Source of the DNA: Lysinibacillus fusiformis
Lineage (GTDB): Bacteria; Bacillota; Bacilli; Bacillales_A; Planococcaceae
DNA length: 64,000 nt
Reading direction: 5' to 3'
Assembly: GCF_007362955.1 (NCBI RefSeq)
Contig: NZ_CP041696.1
Coordinates: 2,418,001 to 2,482,000, forward strand
The notes beneath the pieces are model-generated. The model was not told where the DNA came from. It worked only from the letters and a program-made list of their open reading frames with translations, and did not search any database. Numbering within the stretch: position 1 is the first letter of the stretch; each line of letters starts with the position of its first letter. The position numbers and the translations under genes were made by a program. Positions 33,931-43,440 of this stretch are shown here, piece by piece.

Positions 33931-35550
33931 ATGCAATTTTCAAAGAAATTCCGTTTTTTAGCTGCTGGTGTACTAGCAGTGCAATTAACAATTCCGGCAG
34001 TTGCAAGTGCAGCGGAAACGAGCGATACGATAGCACCAAGCTGGATGAAACAGACAGATTACGTTGCGCTTGGTGATTCCTTGGCACATGGTATGAATGA
34101 GATAGGTGCTATTGGATTGGGGTATACAGATTTTGTAGCGCAAGTTTTGCAACAAGAGGGGTTTATAACATCCTATAACAAAGGATTTGCCTATTCAGGT
34201 TATACAACAAAAAATGTGTTGGCAGACTTACAAAGTGATGTGGAAAAACCAGTGACCGGCTTTGGTTACACAAGTGAGCAGGCAAAACTTCGTGATTCTA
34301 TTAAAGAAGCGGAACTAATAACGTTAACAGCTGGCGCCAATGATTTATTGCCAATTTTAAAAGAGTCACTTGCAACAGGTGTGAACGCAGTAGAAATATT
34401 AAAAGCTTCTCAGGAAGCAATGAAGAATATTGCAGCTATTTTAGTAGAAATTAACCGTCTAAATCCTCAGGCGCAAGTTTACGTAATGGGTTACTATAAT
34501 TCTTTCCCATATTTCAATGAAGATTTACAGTCGCAATTTAAAATGCTACTAGCAGTCATGAATACGTCAATTAAAACAACTGCAGAAAAAGCGGGTGCAG
34601 TATTTGTTCCTACTATAGAGGTTGTGGCCAAAGATGTGGCGAACTATTTACCAAACCCAGAAAATATTCATTTAAGTGAAGCGGGGTACTTAGCTGTAGC
34701 GAATGAAGCATTTTTACCAATTATTAAAGCAAGTACATTATGGGATGCATCTACTGCAATACGAGTAAACGTTGAAAATAGTACAACGGTACAGGTGAAT
34801 TGGCTGGAAGCGACTGATAATGTAGGTGTGACAAAATACAATATCTACGTGAATGGAAAGCTAACTTCTTCACAAAGTGCTGATAAAACGGCTATTATTC
34901 TTGAAAATCTAGCAGAAAATACTGCTTATACAGTTGCTGTAAAAGCAGTAGATGCAGCGGGCAATGAAAGTATACAAAGTCCATCGGTAATGTTTACAAC
35001 AGCGGGTACACTAAGTTTTACAGATACCGAAAATCATTGGGCAAAGGATTTTATTCAAAAAGCAGCAAAAGCAGGTATTATGAAGGGCTATTCTGATGGT
35101 ACGTTTAAACCAGAGCAAAATGTAACACGTGCACAAGTAGCGGCGATGCTAGTCCGAAGCTTAGGTTTAACAACAACAGAAAAAGCACCATTTAAAGACA
35201 TCGCAAACTATGATGCAGAGATGCAACAAGAAATTTCAGCTGCATATGCATATGGTCTGATAAAGGGAAATGATGGACAGTTTAACCCTGGTCAGCCCGT
35301 TACTCGTGCACAGTTAGCGTTAATGATTAGTCGGGCATATGAACAGCAAACGAAGCAAGCCTATGTCACGAAAGATGGAGTGCCATTTACGGATATCGCC
35401 ACTTATAACGAGGAGACAAAGCGTGCAATCAGTATGCTATATGAGTTTGGAATTGTTACGGGCAGTAATGGTGAATTTTTACCGGCTGCTCCAACAAAAC
35501 GAAGTCATGCAGCGAAAATACTCGTGAATTTTGGTGAGTTGTTGAAATAA
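33931..35550 (+). CDS. Surface SGNH/GDSL hydrolase with FN3 and three SLH domains
   Basis: A 539-residue exported protein: signal peptide (to about residue 27), SGNH/GDSL hydrolase (about 40-270) with YVALGDS (nucleophile S50), a GAND block and the histidine of IHLSEAGY (H247), FN3 (about 278-355) and three SLH repeats (about 360-535, with FTDTENHWAKDFIQKA and YSDGTFKPEQNVTRAQVAAML). It is likely a lipase/esterase or deacetylase anchored to the cell wall. The acidic residue usually three before the catalytic histidine is Glu rather than Asp. RBS AGGAGG. Confidence 0.9.
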   Translation: MQFSKKFRFLAAGVLAVQLTIPAVASAAETSDTIAPSWMKQTDYVALGDSLAHGMNEIGAIGLGYTDFVAQVLQQEGFITSYNKGFAYSGYTTKNVLADLQSDVEKPVTGFGYTSEQAKLRDSIKEAELITLTAGANDLLPILKESLATGVNAVEILKASQEAMKNIAAILVEINRLNPQAQVYVMGYYNSFPYFNEDLQSQFKMLLAVMNTSIKTTAEKAGAVFVPTIEVVAKDVANYLPNPENIHLSEAGYLAVANEAFLPIIKASTLWDASTAIRVNVENSTTVQVNWLEATDNVGVTKYNIYVNGKLTSSQSADKTAIILENLAENTAYTVAVKAVDAAGNESIQSPSVMFTTAGTLSFTDTENHWAKDFIQKAAKAGIMKGYSDGTFKPEQNVTRAQVAAMLVRSLGLTTTEKAPFKDIANYDAEMQQEISAAYAYGLIKGNDGQFNPGQPVTRAQLALMISRAYEQQTKQAYVTKDGVPFTDIATYNEETKRAISMLYEFGIVTGSNGEFLPAAPTKRSHAAKILVNFGELLK

Positions 35551-35601
35551 AATTATTCAATACTTATTATATCTTTGTTACATTATCTAGTATGGGCATA
35601 A

Positions 35602-35640
35602 CAAAAGGTAGTGGTTTCGAAATGAGACCCCTACCTTTTG
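35602..35640 (+). terminator. Hairpin after the GDSL-SLH gene
   Basis: A perfect 10-bp stem (CAAAAGGTAG/CTACCTTTTG) with a 19-nt loop containing a partly paired inner stem. The T-run is within the stem, so efficiency is uncertain. Confidence 0.55.
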
Positions 35641-35700
35641 ACGTTCAACTTAGAAAACAAGTATATTTTTAATAAGCTGTTATTTGTAAAGGAGAATGAA

Positions 35701-36069
35701 ATGCTATCTTTTATTTTATCTACAAAAAGATTGTTAGGGGGATTATGGAAGGCATTTAAACGACCACAATTTATATCATTGTTTACAACACTGTCTTTAA
35801 TCATTCTTTCGGGTACCATGTTTTATAAGGGGATAGAAGGTTGGGACTGGCTTGATGCCTTGTATTTTGCAGTAGTAAGTTTAATTCCAACAGGCGTTGA
35901 GACAGGGCTTTATCCAACAAGTGATTTTTCAAAGGTATTCACGATGATTTATTTAGTGATTGGTACAGGGGTTATGTTTATTATGCTTTTAATGCTCGGT
36001 CGATCGATGGTTGATTTTTCAAGTGAAGAAGGGAAACAAGAAAAATCGAAAAAAATTAATAAAAATTAA
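35701..36069 (+). CDS. Two-TM ion-channel-like protein (Ion_trans_2), divergent filter
   Basis: A 122-residue protein with a TM helix (about 25-45), a pore-loop region (DWLDALYFAVVSLIPTGVETGLYP, about 50-73) and a second TM (about 80-102), then a charged tail. The layout is that of small bacterial K+ channels, but the filter position reads T-G-V-E-T-G where TVGYG is expected. I chose ATG 35701, six bases after AAAGGAG; the longer frame from 35638 has no ribosome site. Ion selectivity cannot be told. Confidence 0.7.
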   Translation: MLSFILSTKRLLGGLWKAFKRPQFISLFTTLSLIILSGTMFYKGIEGWDWLDALYFAVVSLIPTGVETGLYPTSDFSKVFTMIYLVIGTGVMFIMLLMLGRSMVDFSSEEGKQEKSKKINKN

Positions 36070-36071
36070 AA

Positions 36072-36118
36072 AGCAGTTCAATAAATCTATTTTATAGATT
36101 TATTGAACTGCTATTATT
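36072..36118. terminator. Bidirectional terminator
   Basis: A 19-bp perfect stem (36072-36090 with 36094-36112) with a 3-nt loop separates the channel-like gene from the convergent yxcD-like gene. Confidence 0.85.
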
Positions 36119-36124
36119 TGATGA

Positions 36125-36412
36125 TTATGAAAGTTTAGCAATAATGCCTTCTTCATCGTCTAACACAAGCTCGATGCCCGTTGAGAACGGATCGCCATGT
36201 AAGACATCTTTGATCCATACACGTAATGCACCGATCATTGCAGGCGTATCTAAAATTTCTGCTTGTCCAGCAATTTCTACTTCTGCACCAAAGCCTGTTT
36301 CATCATCATACATAAGCTCGACTATGATTTCATCGGGTTGAATTTTTTTGTGATATGCTTGTGATAAGCAAATTGCATTAATGATATCTTGCTCATTAAT
36401 TATTTGTGCCAT
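36125..36412 (-). CDS. yxcD: YxcD family protein (DUF2653)
   Basis: A 95-residue acidic cytoplasmic protein. The stretch INEQDIINAICLSQAYHKKI, the VELMYDDETGFGAEV core and the C-terminal IELVLDDEEGIIAKL match the YxcD family of Bacillales. The function is unknown. Its start overlaps the end of the upstream membrane-protein gene by 13 bases, so the two are coupled. Confidence 0.8.
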   Translation of the reverse strand: MAQIINEQDIINAICLSQAYHKKIQPDEIIVELMYDDETGFGAEVEIAGQAEILDTPAMIGALRVWIKDVLHGDPFSTGIELVLDDEEGIIAKLS

Positions 36413-36873
36413 TGTGTAGCTTCCTGTTCTTTACGTTTTTTATCTTTGAACATATTGAAGATTTTAACAACTAGCATCACGATAACTGCGATCGCTGCAA
36501 AGTTAATCAATAAACCTAAAATATTACCAAGTATACCCATTCCGCCGAATAAACTACCGAATAGTAAACCGGCTAAACCACCTAGCATTAAACCCTTCAT
36601 GAGGCCACCAGAGAAGAAGCCGCCCTTTTTAGCGGTAGCTGAATCCGTTTTATTTGTAGAAGTCGTGTTTTTATTTGTTGTTGCATTATTTTGATCTTTA
36701 GATGTATCCTGAGATTTTTGGATATTCGAGCTATTGTTATTGTTTGAGAAGCCCTTCTTACCTGATTTGTACGATTTTGCTTCTGCAGTAGGTGTGTCTG
36801 AAACTAATAGTGTCGCACCAACAGACGCAAACATGAGTGTCGCTGCAAAAAGAGCAGCAAGAATTTTTTTCAT
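36400..36873 (-). CDS. Exported Gly-rich membrane protein, partner of YxcD
   Basis: A 157-residue protein with a cleavable signal peptide (to about residue 31, PTAEA), a low-complexity Asn/Ser/Thr/Lys linker (about 40-80), then a Gly-rich TM pair (GGLMKGLMLGGLAGLLFGSLFGG and INFAAIAVIVMLVVKIF). The pairing with YxcD is typical of Bacillales and the two probably act together, but no function is known. AGGAGG lies before the ATG. Confidence 0.65.
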   Translation of the reverse strand: MKKILAALFAATLMFASVGATLLVSDTPTAEAKSYKSGKKGFSNNNNSSNIQKSQDTSKDQNNATTNKNTTSTNKTDSATAKKGGFFSGGLMKGLMLGGLAGLLFGSLFGGMGILGNILGLLINFAAIAVIVMLVVKIFNMFKDKKRKEQEATQWHK

Positions 36874-37039
36874 TACTTACATTCCTCCAACATAATCTTT
36901 TATTTTGTCATAAAATAGTTCTTAATAGTAAGTTTACATGAACTTATGGGAAAAACAAAATAATCGCTTCAGTAAATTATGAAATAACAAAATGTGTCTC
37001 TATAAAAGATAGGAATACACACAGAATGGGGTGAACATA

Positions 37040-38056
37040 ATGATTCAATCATTAGTAGTATTAATAGCATTATTTTTAATATTGTATTTAACAGAGAAAA
37101 GACGATTTATCAATGTAGTAGTACTTGGCCTACTAGGGTTGTTTGTGTTGAGAGAAATAATCGTGTATTACCCTGTATTGATCCCGAATGAGCAGGGAAT
37201 CATTTCGGAGATGGGGATAGTAATTCTACTAGGAAGTTTCCCTAGTGTAATGTTTGTCTTGTCGATTGCTATGTTTTTTAATAGTAAAGTTTTACTTGAA
37301 AAAGAAGGACGGAAATTTCGGAATTTATTACTAGCTATTATTGGTTTGTGCTTTTTTATCATGATGATTTGGTATGTATTTATTATTTTTAATCATATTG
37401 AAAATGAAGTTTGGCATATCCTTTTCTTCTATGCATTTTTGATTTTTGGATATACAATGTTTTTATATACGAGCGTGATGGCCTACGCAACCGTTTACCA
37501 TTTTACACCTATTACCTATGAACCTAACTATATTATTGCGCTTGGTTCAGGGCTAATTGGTGACAAAGTGCCACCTCTTTTAGCTAGTCGTTTAGATGAA
37601 GCGGTGAAGCAATATAAAAAGTACGGTGAACGTCCTGTTATTATCGTCTCAGGTGGGCAAGGTAATGACGAAAAAGTATCTGAGGCATGTGCCATGAAAA
37701 AATATATAGTTGATGTGCACCAATTACCAGATCAAAAAGTACTAATGGAAGATAAATCGACGAATACTGCACAAAATATGGCCTTCTCCAAAGTAATAAT
37801 GGATAAACATGCACAGGGAAGAAAATATCGTTCTTTGTTTGTCACAAATAATTTTCATGTGTTTCGTGCAAGTATTTATGCAAAAAGGGCGAAAATCGAT
37901 GCCGAAGGTGTTGGCTCAAAAACAGCTTTTTATTATATACCTAATGCTTTTACTCGCGAATTTATTGGTTTATTAGAAATGTATAAATGGGTTCATGTCA
38001 CTGTCTTTTTATTCATTACATTATTTGTAGGAATAATACTGAGAGCGTATGTGTAA
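37040..38056 (+). CDS. YdcF family membrane protein (DUF218)
   Basis: A 338-residue protein with four or five N-terminal TM helices (about 3-150) and an extracytoplasmic-facing DUF218 domain (about 165-310) with IIALGSGLIGDKVPPLLASRLDEA, VIIVSGGQGNDEKVSEA and EDKSTNTAQNM, the family motifs; a last TM lies at the C-terminus. Members are linked to envelope or lipid-linked substrate metabolism. I chose ATG 37040 behind GGGGTGA rather than GTG 37031, which overlaps the ribosome site. Confidence 0.85.
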   Translation: MIQSLVVLIALFLILYLTEKRRFINVVVLGLLGLFVLREIIVYYPVLIPNEQGIISEMGIVILLGSFPSVMFVLSIAMFFNSKVLLEKEGRKFRNLLLAIIGLCFFIMMIWYVFIIFNHIENEVWHILFFYAFLIFGYTMFLYTSVMAYATVYHFTPITYEPNYIIALGSGLIGDKVPPLLASRLDEAVKQYKKYGERPVIIVSGGQGNDEKVSEACAMKKYIVDVHQLPDQKVLMEDKSTNTAQNMAFSKVIMDKHAQGRKYRSLFVTNNFHVFRASIYAKRAKIDAEGVGSKTAFYYIPNAFTREFIGLLEMYKWVHVTVFLFITLFVGIILRAYV

Positions 38057-38065
38057 CCATTCTTG

Positions 38066-38104
38066 AACTGCCTTCCATATAATGATGATAAGGCAGTTTT
38101 TTTT
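38066..38104 (+). terminator. Terminator after the YdcF-like gene
   Basis: A perfect 9-bp stem (AACTGCCTT/AAGGCAGTT) with a 15-nt loop is followed by a run of eight Ts. Confidence 0.9.
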
Positions 38105-38130
38105 ACATAGCGCGCAAGGGAGGGAAAACA

Positions 38131-39417
38131 ATGTATGGTCAATTTTTAGCAAAGCAAAATAAGGAACGAATTAAGTCCTTACAACAGCTAACAACAACAC
38201 AAAATACATGGTTTGCACAAAACATCGCATTACTGACTTTTGAGGAAGTGCAACTAACGACCTTGCAAAAAATGATGTATCAAGTTGTTCAAGGTCTTTT
38301 AAGGAAAAATCAGCAACGCCATCTACAAATTGTGCACCCAGAGCAGACACAGACGGTAAAGGAGAATGTATTAACTCTTTTAGCTGAATATGATGATTTG
38401 TTACGTGAAGCAATCCCTCTCCCGATGTATATTTTAATTTGGCAAATTACTTCACTCGAGAAATTAGCTTATACAACTGAGGTTGTTGACGATGTACTGG
38501 ATGTGGTGGAATGGTATTTTACTCATCAAGATGGAGAAGTTGAAGTATTTGAAGAGGAAGATCTAGATCATGAAGAAATAATTGACTTATATAAAGAAGC
38601 GATCGAAGAAAAAGATGCAGAAGCGCAATTTGAGCTTGGAGAATATTATAGTGCAGATGACGATGCATCTTTTCAGCCTGAAAAATCGATCAAGTGGTTC
38701 GAATTAGCAGCATTGCAGGGCAATGCTGATGCCCAATATGTACTTGGTAACTATTATTTTGAGGGTATCGGTGTGCCAGAAAATATTGATCGTGCGTTCT
38801 CATTCTATAAGGCTGCAGCAAAACAAGGGCATGCAGATGCTGCGAATAACTTAGCTGATATGTATTTTAATGGTGAGGGTGTACCAGAAAATATGGTACT
38901 TGCGAAGCAGTGGTTCGACTTCGCCGCAGCACAAGGTGTAGCAGAATCTATATTTACATTAGGTATTATGTATGAGCAAGGCTTAGGTGTGACAATTGAC
39001 GAAGAACAAGCATTTCTTTCCTATAAGAAATCGGCCGAATCAGGTTATGTAGAGGCACAATATAGACTTGGTGGAATATATTTAGAGGGACAGTTAGGAC
39101 AAATACGAGATGTAAATCGTGGTTTGTATTGGTATGAAAAGGCTGCAGTACAATATCATGTAGATGCCTTTTATGACTTAGGTTTTATTTGGAGTAAAGG
39201 CTTAACAGGTATTCGTAATATAGAAAAAGGCATTCATTGGTTCAAACAAGCAGCACTTCAAGGAGACCCAGAAGCGAAATTACAACTTGGACATATATAT
39301 AACAAGGGAGAAGGTATTCCGCGAAACATTAAAGAAGCTAAAAAATGGTATGGGCTTGCAGTTGAAGCTGGTATCGAAGAAGCCACTATTTTACTTGAAG
39401 AATTAGATAAATTGTAA
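38131..39417 (+). CDS. Sel1-repeat protein
   Basis: A 428-residue cytoplasmic protein. Residues 1-140 form a helical region of unknown kind; from about 165 to the end there are seven Sel1-type (TPR-like) repeats, each about 36 residues with the pattern ALQGNADAQYVLGNYYFEGIGVPENxxxAxxxYxxAA. Such solenoids serve in protein-protein contacts. No enzyme domain is attached. Partners are unknown. AGGGAGGG precedes the ATG. Confidence 0.88.
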   Translation: MYGQFLAKQNKERIKSLQQLTTTQNTWFAQNIALLTFEEVQLTTLQKMMYQVVQGLLRKNQQRHLQIVHPEQTQTVKENVLTLLAEYDDLLREAIPLPMYILIWQITSLEKLAYTTEVVDDVLDVVEWYFTHQDGEVEVFEEEDLDHEEIIDLYKEAIEEKDAEAQFELGEYYSADDDASFQPEKSIKWFELAALQGNADAQYVLGNYYFEGIGVPENIDRAFSFYKAAAKQGHADAANNLADMYFNGEGVPENMVLAKQWFDFAAAQGVAESIFTLGIMYEQGLGVTIDEEQAFLSYKKSAESGYVEAQYRLGGIYLEGQLGQIRDVNRGLYWYEKAAVQYHVDAFYDLGFIWSKGLTGIRNIEKGIHWFKQAALQGDPEAKLQLGHIYNKGEGIPRNIKEAKKWYGLAVEAGIEEATILLEELDKL

Positions 39418-39966
39418 ATTTAATTTAAATAACATATAGGTATTTAAAACTATTATAGACATTGGTTTATATAGTCTTAAAAGACTTCCTGTGAATTTTT
39501 TCTAGGATAGTACACATAGTATGTGGATATTAGTTTATTGGTAAAAAAAAAATGATGGCTAGTTTTATGTTAGAGGTAACAAGGAAACAATTAAAGCCGT
39601 AAAACGTGAAAAAGTAGAGTGTAATGATTAAGGCTACTCCAAAAATCAGGAGTAGCCTTTTTAGTATTTATGTATTATTTTGGTAAGTATAGAATATTTA
39701 GTAAACCAAATCAAGGCGTAAAATGGAAAAATGTGTTTAATATAAAATTGACAATCAGGGATAAAATCTATAATGTATATGAGGTGTTTTGAAATTATGA
39801 ATTAGTGTATTTTTGATTATTTTTGTGAAATTATATTATGTTATTTTATTATAATAATAACTATGCTAATGGAATCTTTTCAAATATTTATAAATATATA
39901 TTGGTAAACGGATATAGTATTTGGCTCAGCTTTTTAAAGTAAATGTTAATGAAAGAGGGAAAATGT
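39418..39966. other. Intergenic region before the HemAT-like gene
   Basis: About 550 bp, strongly AT-rich. It holds an isolated terminator-like hairpin at 39630-39664 more than 200 bp after the Sel1 gene, so a short transcript might end there, but I see no convincing coding frame or RNA family. The last 100 bp hold the promoter and ribosome site of the next gene. Confidence 0.5.
39630..39664 (+). terminator. Terminator in the Sel1-HemAT gap
   Basis: A perfect 11-bp stem (AAGGCTACTCC/GGAGTAGCCTT) with an eight-base loop followed by TTTTAG. Confidence 0.8.
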
Positions 39967-41256
39967 GTGATTTTTCAAAAACAGAAAAAGGCAACGGCAT
40001 TAGATTTGCAACTATACACAGTTAAAATGGATATTTCTAACCGACAGCCCATGGTAAAGCAGATTGAAATGCTTAATTTAACGAAACAAGATTTACAATA
40101 TTTAAAGGCTTTCCAACCATTTGTTGAAGACAATATTAATCACATTGTTGACCGATTTTATGACATGATTGTAACTGAGCGCAGTTTAGTAGATATCATG
40201 AATAGACATAGTTCTGTGGAAAAGCTGAAAGTCACACTCCGTCGTCATATTATTGAAATGTTTAATGGCAGTATAGATGAAGAATTTTATACAAGACGCA
40301 TCAATATTGCGAAAGTACATGTACACATTGGACTTAGAACACAATGGTATATTTGTGCTTTCCAAGATTTAACCATGTCATTTATGGACTTAGTAGAAAA
40401 ACATGTAGAACATCCGATGGACCAATTCAATACGATGCGTGCTATATCTAAGATTTCAAATTTTGAACAACAACTTGTCTTAGAATCATTTGAGAATACA
40501 GTTGTCCAGCTGAAGGAAAATGTAGAACGAGAAAAAGAAGAGGTCGAGAAAAAAATTGTAGAGTCTTCAGAAGGGCTTGCTACGATCTCTCAGGAAACAA
40601 ATGCTTCCTTCCATCTTTTGAATAGGCAATCTGATGAAATTAAGCAACTGGCGAAAAAATCTCTTCAAGTGTCCACTTTAGCGGAAAGCCAGGCGCTAGA
40701 AGGTCGGGAACGATTACAAAATCAATCCATGAATATGAATAATATTATTCATTCACTCGATGATATTACAGATAACGTTGAGCAATTGTCAGATATGTCA
40801 AAGGAAATGGAATCGATCATGAATGTTGTAACAAATATTGCGAACCAAACAAACCTACTAGCATTAAATGCTGCGATTGAAGCAGCTCGAGCTGGGGATG
40901 CAGGAAAAGGTTTTAGTGTTGTGGCAGATGAAGTACGAAAATTATCCGATCAAACGAAGGAATCGGTCACAGCGGTTGCGAGATTATTGCAGAAAACGAA
41001 TGAGCGGACAGATAAGCTCGTTCATTCACTTAGTAATATTCAGGAAGAAGTAGCGTCTGGTGAAGAAAATATGGTACAGACTGAAGGTCAATTCAATAAA
41101 ATATTGGATGCTATGACAGAATCAAAATGTCAAAATGACCTTATGGAAAAGGAAGTACAGGCTGTTGCAGAGATTTTAAGTGAGCTTGGACTTTCTTTTA
41201 ATGAAGTCACTAATTCTGCCGACAAATTAGCGAACTTCGCCCAAAATTTAAATTAA
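39967..41256 (+). CDS. HemAT-like globin-coupled chemotaxis receptor
   Basis: A soluble receptor of about 429 residues. The N-terminal sensor globin (about 20-180) includes [17 protein letters not shown] and the heme-proximal region [20 protein letters not shown]; there is no TM helix. The C-terminal MCP domain (about 200-429) has the tip [21 protein letters not shown]. It would sense oxygen and signal to CheA. I chose GTG 39967, six bases after AGAGGGA; ATG 39943 and 39949 lie before that site and have no ribosome site of their own. Confidence 0.9.
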   Translation: MIFQKQKKATALDLQLYTVKMDISNRQPMVKQIEMLNLTKQDLQYLKAFQPFVEDNINHIVDRFYDMIVTERSLVDIMNRHSSVEKLKVTLRRHIIEMFNGSIDEEFYTRRINIAKVHVHIGLRTQWYICAFQDLTMSFMDLVEKHVEHPMDQFNTMRAISKISNFEQQLVLESFENTVVQLKENVEREKEEVEKKIVESSEGLATISQETNASFHLLNRQSDEIKQLAKKSLQVSTLAESQALEGRERLQNQSMNMNNIIHSLDDITDNVEQLSDMSKEMESIMNVVTNIANQTNLLALNAAIEAARAGDAGKGFSVVADEVRKLSDQTKESVTAVARLLQKTNERTDKLVHSLSNIQEEVASGEENMVQTEGQFNKILDAMTESKCQNDLMEKEVQAVAEILSELGLSFNEVTNSADKLANFAQNLN

Positions 41257-41312
41257 ACTAGTAATTTAACTGCTTTTGTCACAGAAGATGAAGCTAACTA
41301 AAAGATGATAAT

Positions 41313-41617
41313 GAGGCTGGGACAAAAGAGAAAAAGTGTTAGATTGACTGCTGTCGATCTAACACTTTTTTGCTGTAAGCGTTGATGTCCGCTACGGCGG
41401 ACGCCTTCCGGGGGCGTGGCCTGACCCTGTAGTCTCAGGCGTCATGCTAATCCCCCCAGGAGTTGTCGCCTTCGCTACCATCAACTAGTACTCTCTTCTG
41501 AATTTTATTGATTCCAAAAGGAAGAACGTCTAAATTTTACTTCATTTTTAGATGCAAAAAAATTTAATAACGCCCTTTGCTCCTCTTTCTTAAAATTTAA
41601 AGTTATGTCCCAGCCTC
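41313..41617. repeat. 305-bp extragenic repeat element with inverted termini
   Basis: The element opens with GAGGCTGGGACA and closes with its exact complement TGTCCCAGCCTC. Inside is a hairpin (AAAAAGTGTTAGAT.../...ATCTAACACTTTTT, about 41331-41371) and a markedly GC-rich core (41385-41480), unlike its surroundings. No ORF is supported. It is MITE-like in form; ends of this kind occur in several Firmicutes, from memory. No second copy lies in the window. Confidence 0.7.
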
Positions 41618-41935
41618 TTTCTTTTTTAAAAGGGGAAGTTAACACTAATTTACAAGTGTTTAGCGTAGTAAATATCGATGATAATACACAATAATGTACT
41701 AGATGATTTAGAAAATTAGAAAATAATTCAAGAAAAAGAAGGTCTTTAGATATATTTTTCTGAAATTAATTTATTTCTTTAGGATGTTAGTCGTATTTTA
41801 CTCTTGAATTTAAATAAGAAAATTCCGATAATTAGTGTACAGAAACTGTTCAGTTGGTATTTTTATAATAATAGAAGATTTCGTCATATCTACTATTCAA
41901 CTTGCATATTAAGATAGAAAGCCGAGGTGAATCAT
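41618..41935. other. Intergenic region before the SprA-like gene
   Basis: About 320 AT-rich bases after the repeat element; no gene or RNA that I can support. The 3' end carries the GAGGTGA ribosome site of the next gene. Confidence 0.5.
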
Positions 41936-42736
41936 ATGAAACTATCAAATTTAATACAACAAGAAAGTATTTCAAATAACCACATTCGTAAAAAGATTTT
42001 ACAGCGAAAAGAGGCAGGAAATGCGTATCGAAAAAATGCACAGTATTTCCAACCGAAGAAAAATCCTTTATTACTAGAGCTTGAAAATCTCTTATTAGGA
42101 CGTAAAGATCAAGATTTATATGAGCAACATAAAGAAGAGGAAAAGGAAGTAACGCTACAACAGCGAGCAATGATTAGTGACTTACAGCAAACTGAAAAAA
42201 ACGTGCGTGCTCATGAGCAAGTGTATAAAGCTGTAAGTGGTGATAAAGCTGGAGCATTTTCTTATACGCAATCAATAGAATCAGAGAATGAGCTTAATAG
42301 TTCAGATGAAGAGGTTGCTCTAACTGCAGATGCTGGCGTTGTACCCTATGATACTCTACTGATTTTAGAACAAGTTAAGCGTGCTGCACTGGCACCGGTA
42401 GCCCCATCAACGCAAGATTTACGTGTGGCTGTAAGTGTAGATGCTCAAATACAGCAAATACAAGCGAAAGTAAATGGCTTGGATGCAGATGTGAGTGAGC
42501 GATTCAAGGAAGAACCTACTTTTGGGCGAGAAATTATTGAAGTAAAGGTACCAGAACGGTTTGCGAAGGAATTGAAATTGGATCCATTTGCAGATACAAT
42601 TTTCGGTAAGAGCTATGAGGAAGCATTCAAGGCACGGACATTCAAAAGTGCATCGGCAAAGTATGCTACTCATATTCAAATGGCGAAAAATGGCTATCAA
42701 CCTGGGAACAATTCAATGTTTTCAATGACTGCCTAA
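41936..42736 (+). CDS. SprA-related (putative metalloprotease CJM1_0395-like) protein with altered zinc motif
   Basis: A 266-residue protein. The segment LQQTEKNVRAHEQVYKAVSGDKAGAFSYTQSI matches the core of the SprA-related family, where the sequence is normally VRAHEQAHxxAGGxxAGxxSYxYQ with an HExxH zinc site. Here the second histidine is tyrosine (HEQVY), so the zinc site is probably not functional. The rest is helical and charged, with a C-terminal PERFAKELKLDPFADTIFG. I chose ATG 41936, five bases after GAGGTGA. Family assignment is from the motif only. Confidence 0.55.
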   Translation: MKLSNLIQQESISNNHIRKKILQRKEAGNAYRKNAQYFQPKKNPLLLELENLLLGRKDQDLYEQHKEEEKEVTLQQRAMISDLQQTEKNVRAHEQVYKAVSGDKAGAFSYTQSIESENELNSSDEEVALTADAGVVPYDTLLILEQVKRAALAPVAPSTQDLRVAVSVDAQIQQIQAKVNGLDADVSERFKEEPTFGREIIEVKVPERFAKELKLDPFADTIFGKSYEEAFKARTFKSASAKYATHIQMAKNGYQPGNNSMFSMTA

Positions 42737-42760
42737 CGCTATAGATGGGGGATTTTAATT

Positions 42761-43255
42761 GTGGCAAAGGCAAAGCATACGAAAACAAATGCTGTAAGAT
42801 TATTAGAGCAGCAAAAAATACAATTTGATGTCATGGAATATGAAACTGAGGACGGTCAAGTGGACGGAGTGTCAGTAGCTGGAAAAATTGGTCATCCTGC
42901 TTCACGCGTTTTTAAAACTTTAGTGGCAAAGGCCGGAACTCAAAATCTCTTTGTTTTTGTTATTCCAGTGGCAGAGGAATTGGACTTAAAAGCAGCTGCA
43001 AAAGTCGTTGGTGAGAAAAAAATCGAAATGCTTGCTGTGAAAGAGTTACTTGGCTATACAGGTTATATACGCGGCGGGTGCTCACCGGTAGGTATGAAGA
43101 AGCTTTATCCAACAGTCATTGATGCATCTGCGCGTGAGCAAGGGAGCATTATTGTCAGTGCAGGTAAAATCGGCATGCAAATTCATGTACAGCTCGATGA
43201 TTTAATGGCAGTGACAAAGGCACAGCTTGCACCCATTACAACTATCCATTATTAA
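42761..43255 (+). CDS. ybaK: Cys-tRNA(Pro)/Cys-tRNA(Cys) deacylase YbaK
   Basis: A 164-residue editing enzyme that hydrolyses mischarged Cys-tRNA(Pro). The family motifs [31 protein letters not shown] (with the key lysine) and [13 protein letters not shown] are all present. It starts with GTG 42761 eight bases after GGGGGA. Its stop lies in the terminator stem. It follows the SprA-like gene by 24 bases and may be co-transcribed. Confidence 0.93.
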   Translation: MAKAKHTKTNAVRLLEQQKIQFDVMEYETEDGQVDGVSVAGKIGHPASRVFKTLVAKAGTQNLFVFVIPVAEELDLKAAAKVVGEKKIEMLAVKELLGYTGYIRGGCSPVGMKKLYPTVIDASAREQGSIIVSAGKIGMQIHVQLDDLMAVTKAQLAPITTIHY

Positions 43256-43273
43256 TATTATGGATAGTTTTTT
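43240..43273 (+). terminator. Terminator overlapping the ybaK stop
   Basis: AACTATCCA and TGGATAGTT pair around an AT-rich self-complementary loop, followed by TTTTTT. Confidence 0.8.
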
Positions 43274-43440
43274 GATGAATAGAAATGCTTTGGTCAAGCA
43301 TATTTTCGCGCTGGTGTAACTAACAACGCTCAGGAGACTTCAACCATTAGAGATACTTAAGGAATCCGAACTGTATTCTTTCATTATCTAGAAAATATGA
43401 TACAGTTAGAGCAATATCTTACATAGAGGAAGGATTACGA

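Noticed and set aside
39551-39601. 16-codon frame before the hairpin at 39630
   Set aside because: Too short, no ribosome site, and no recognisable leader-peptide feature.
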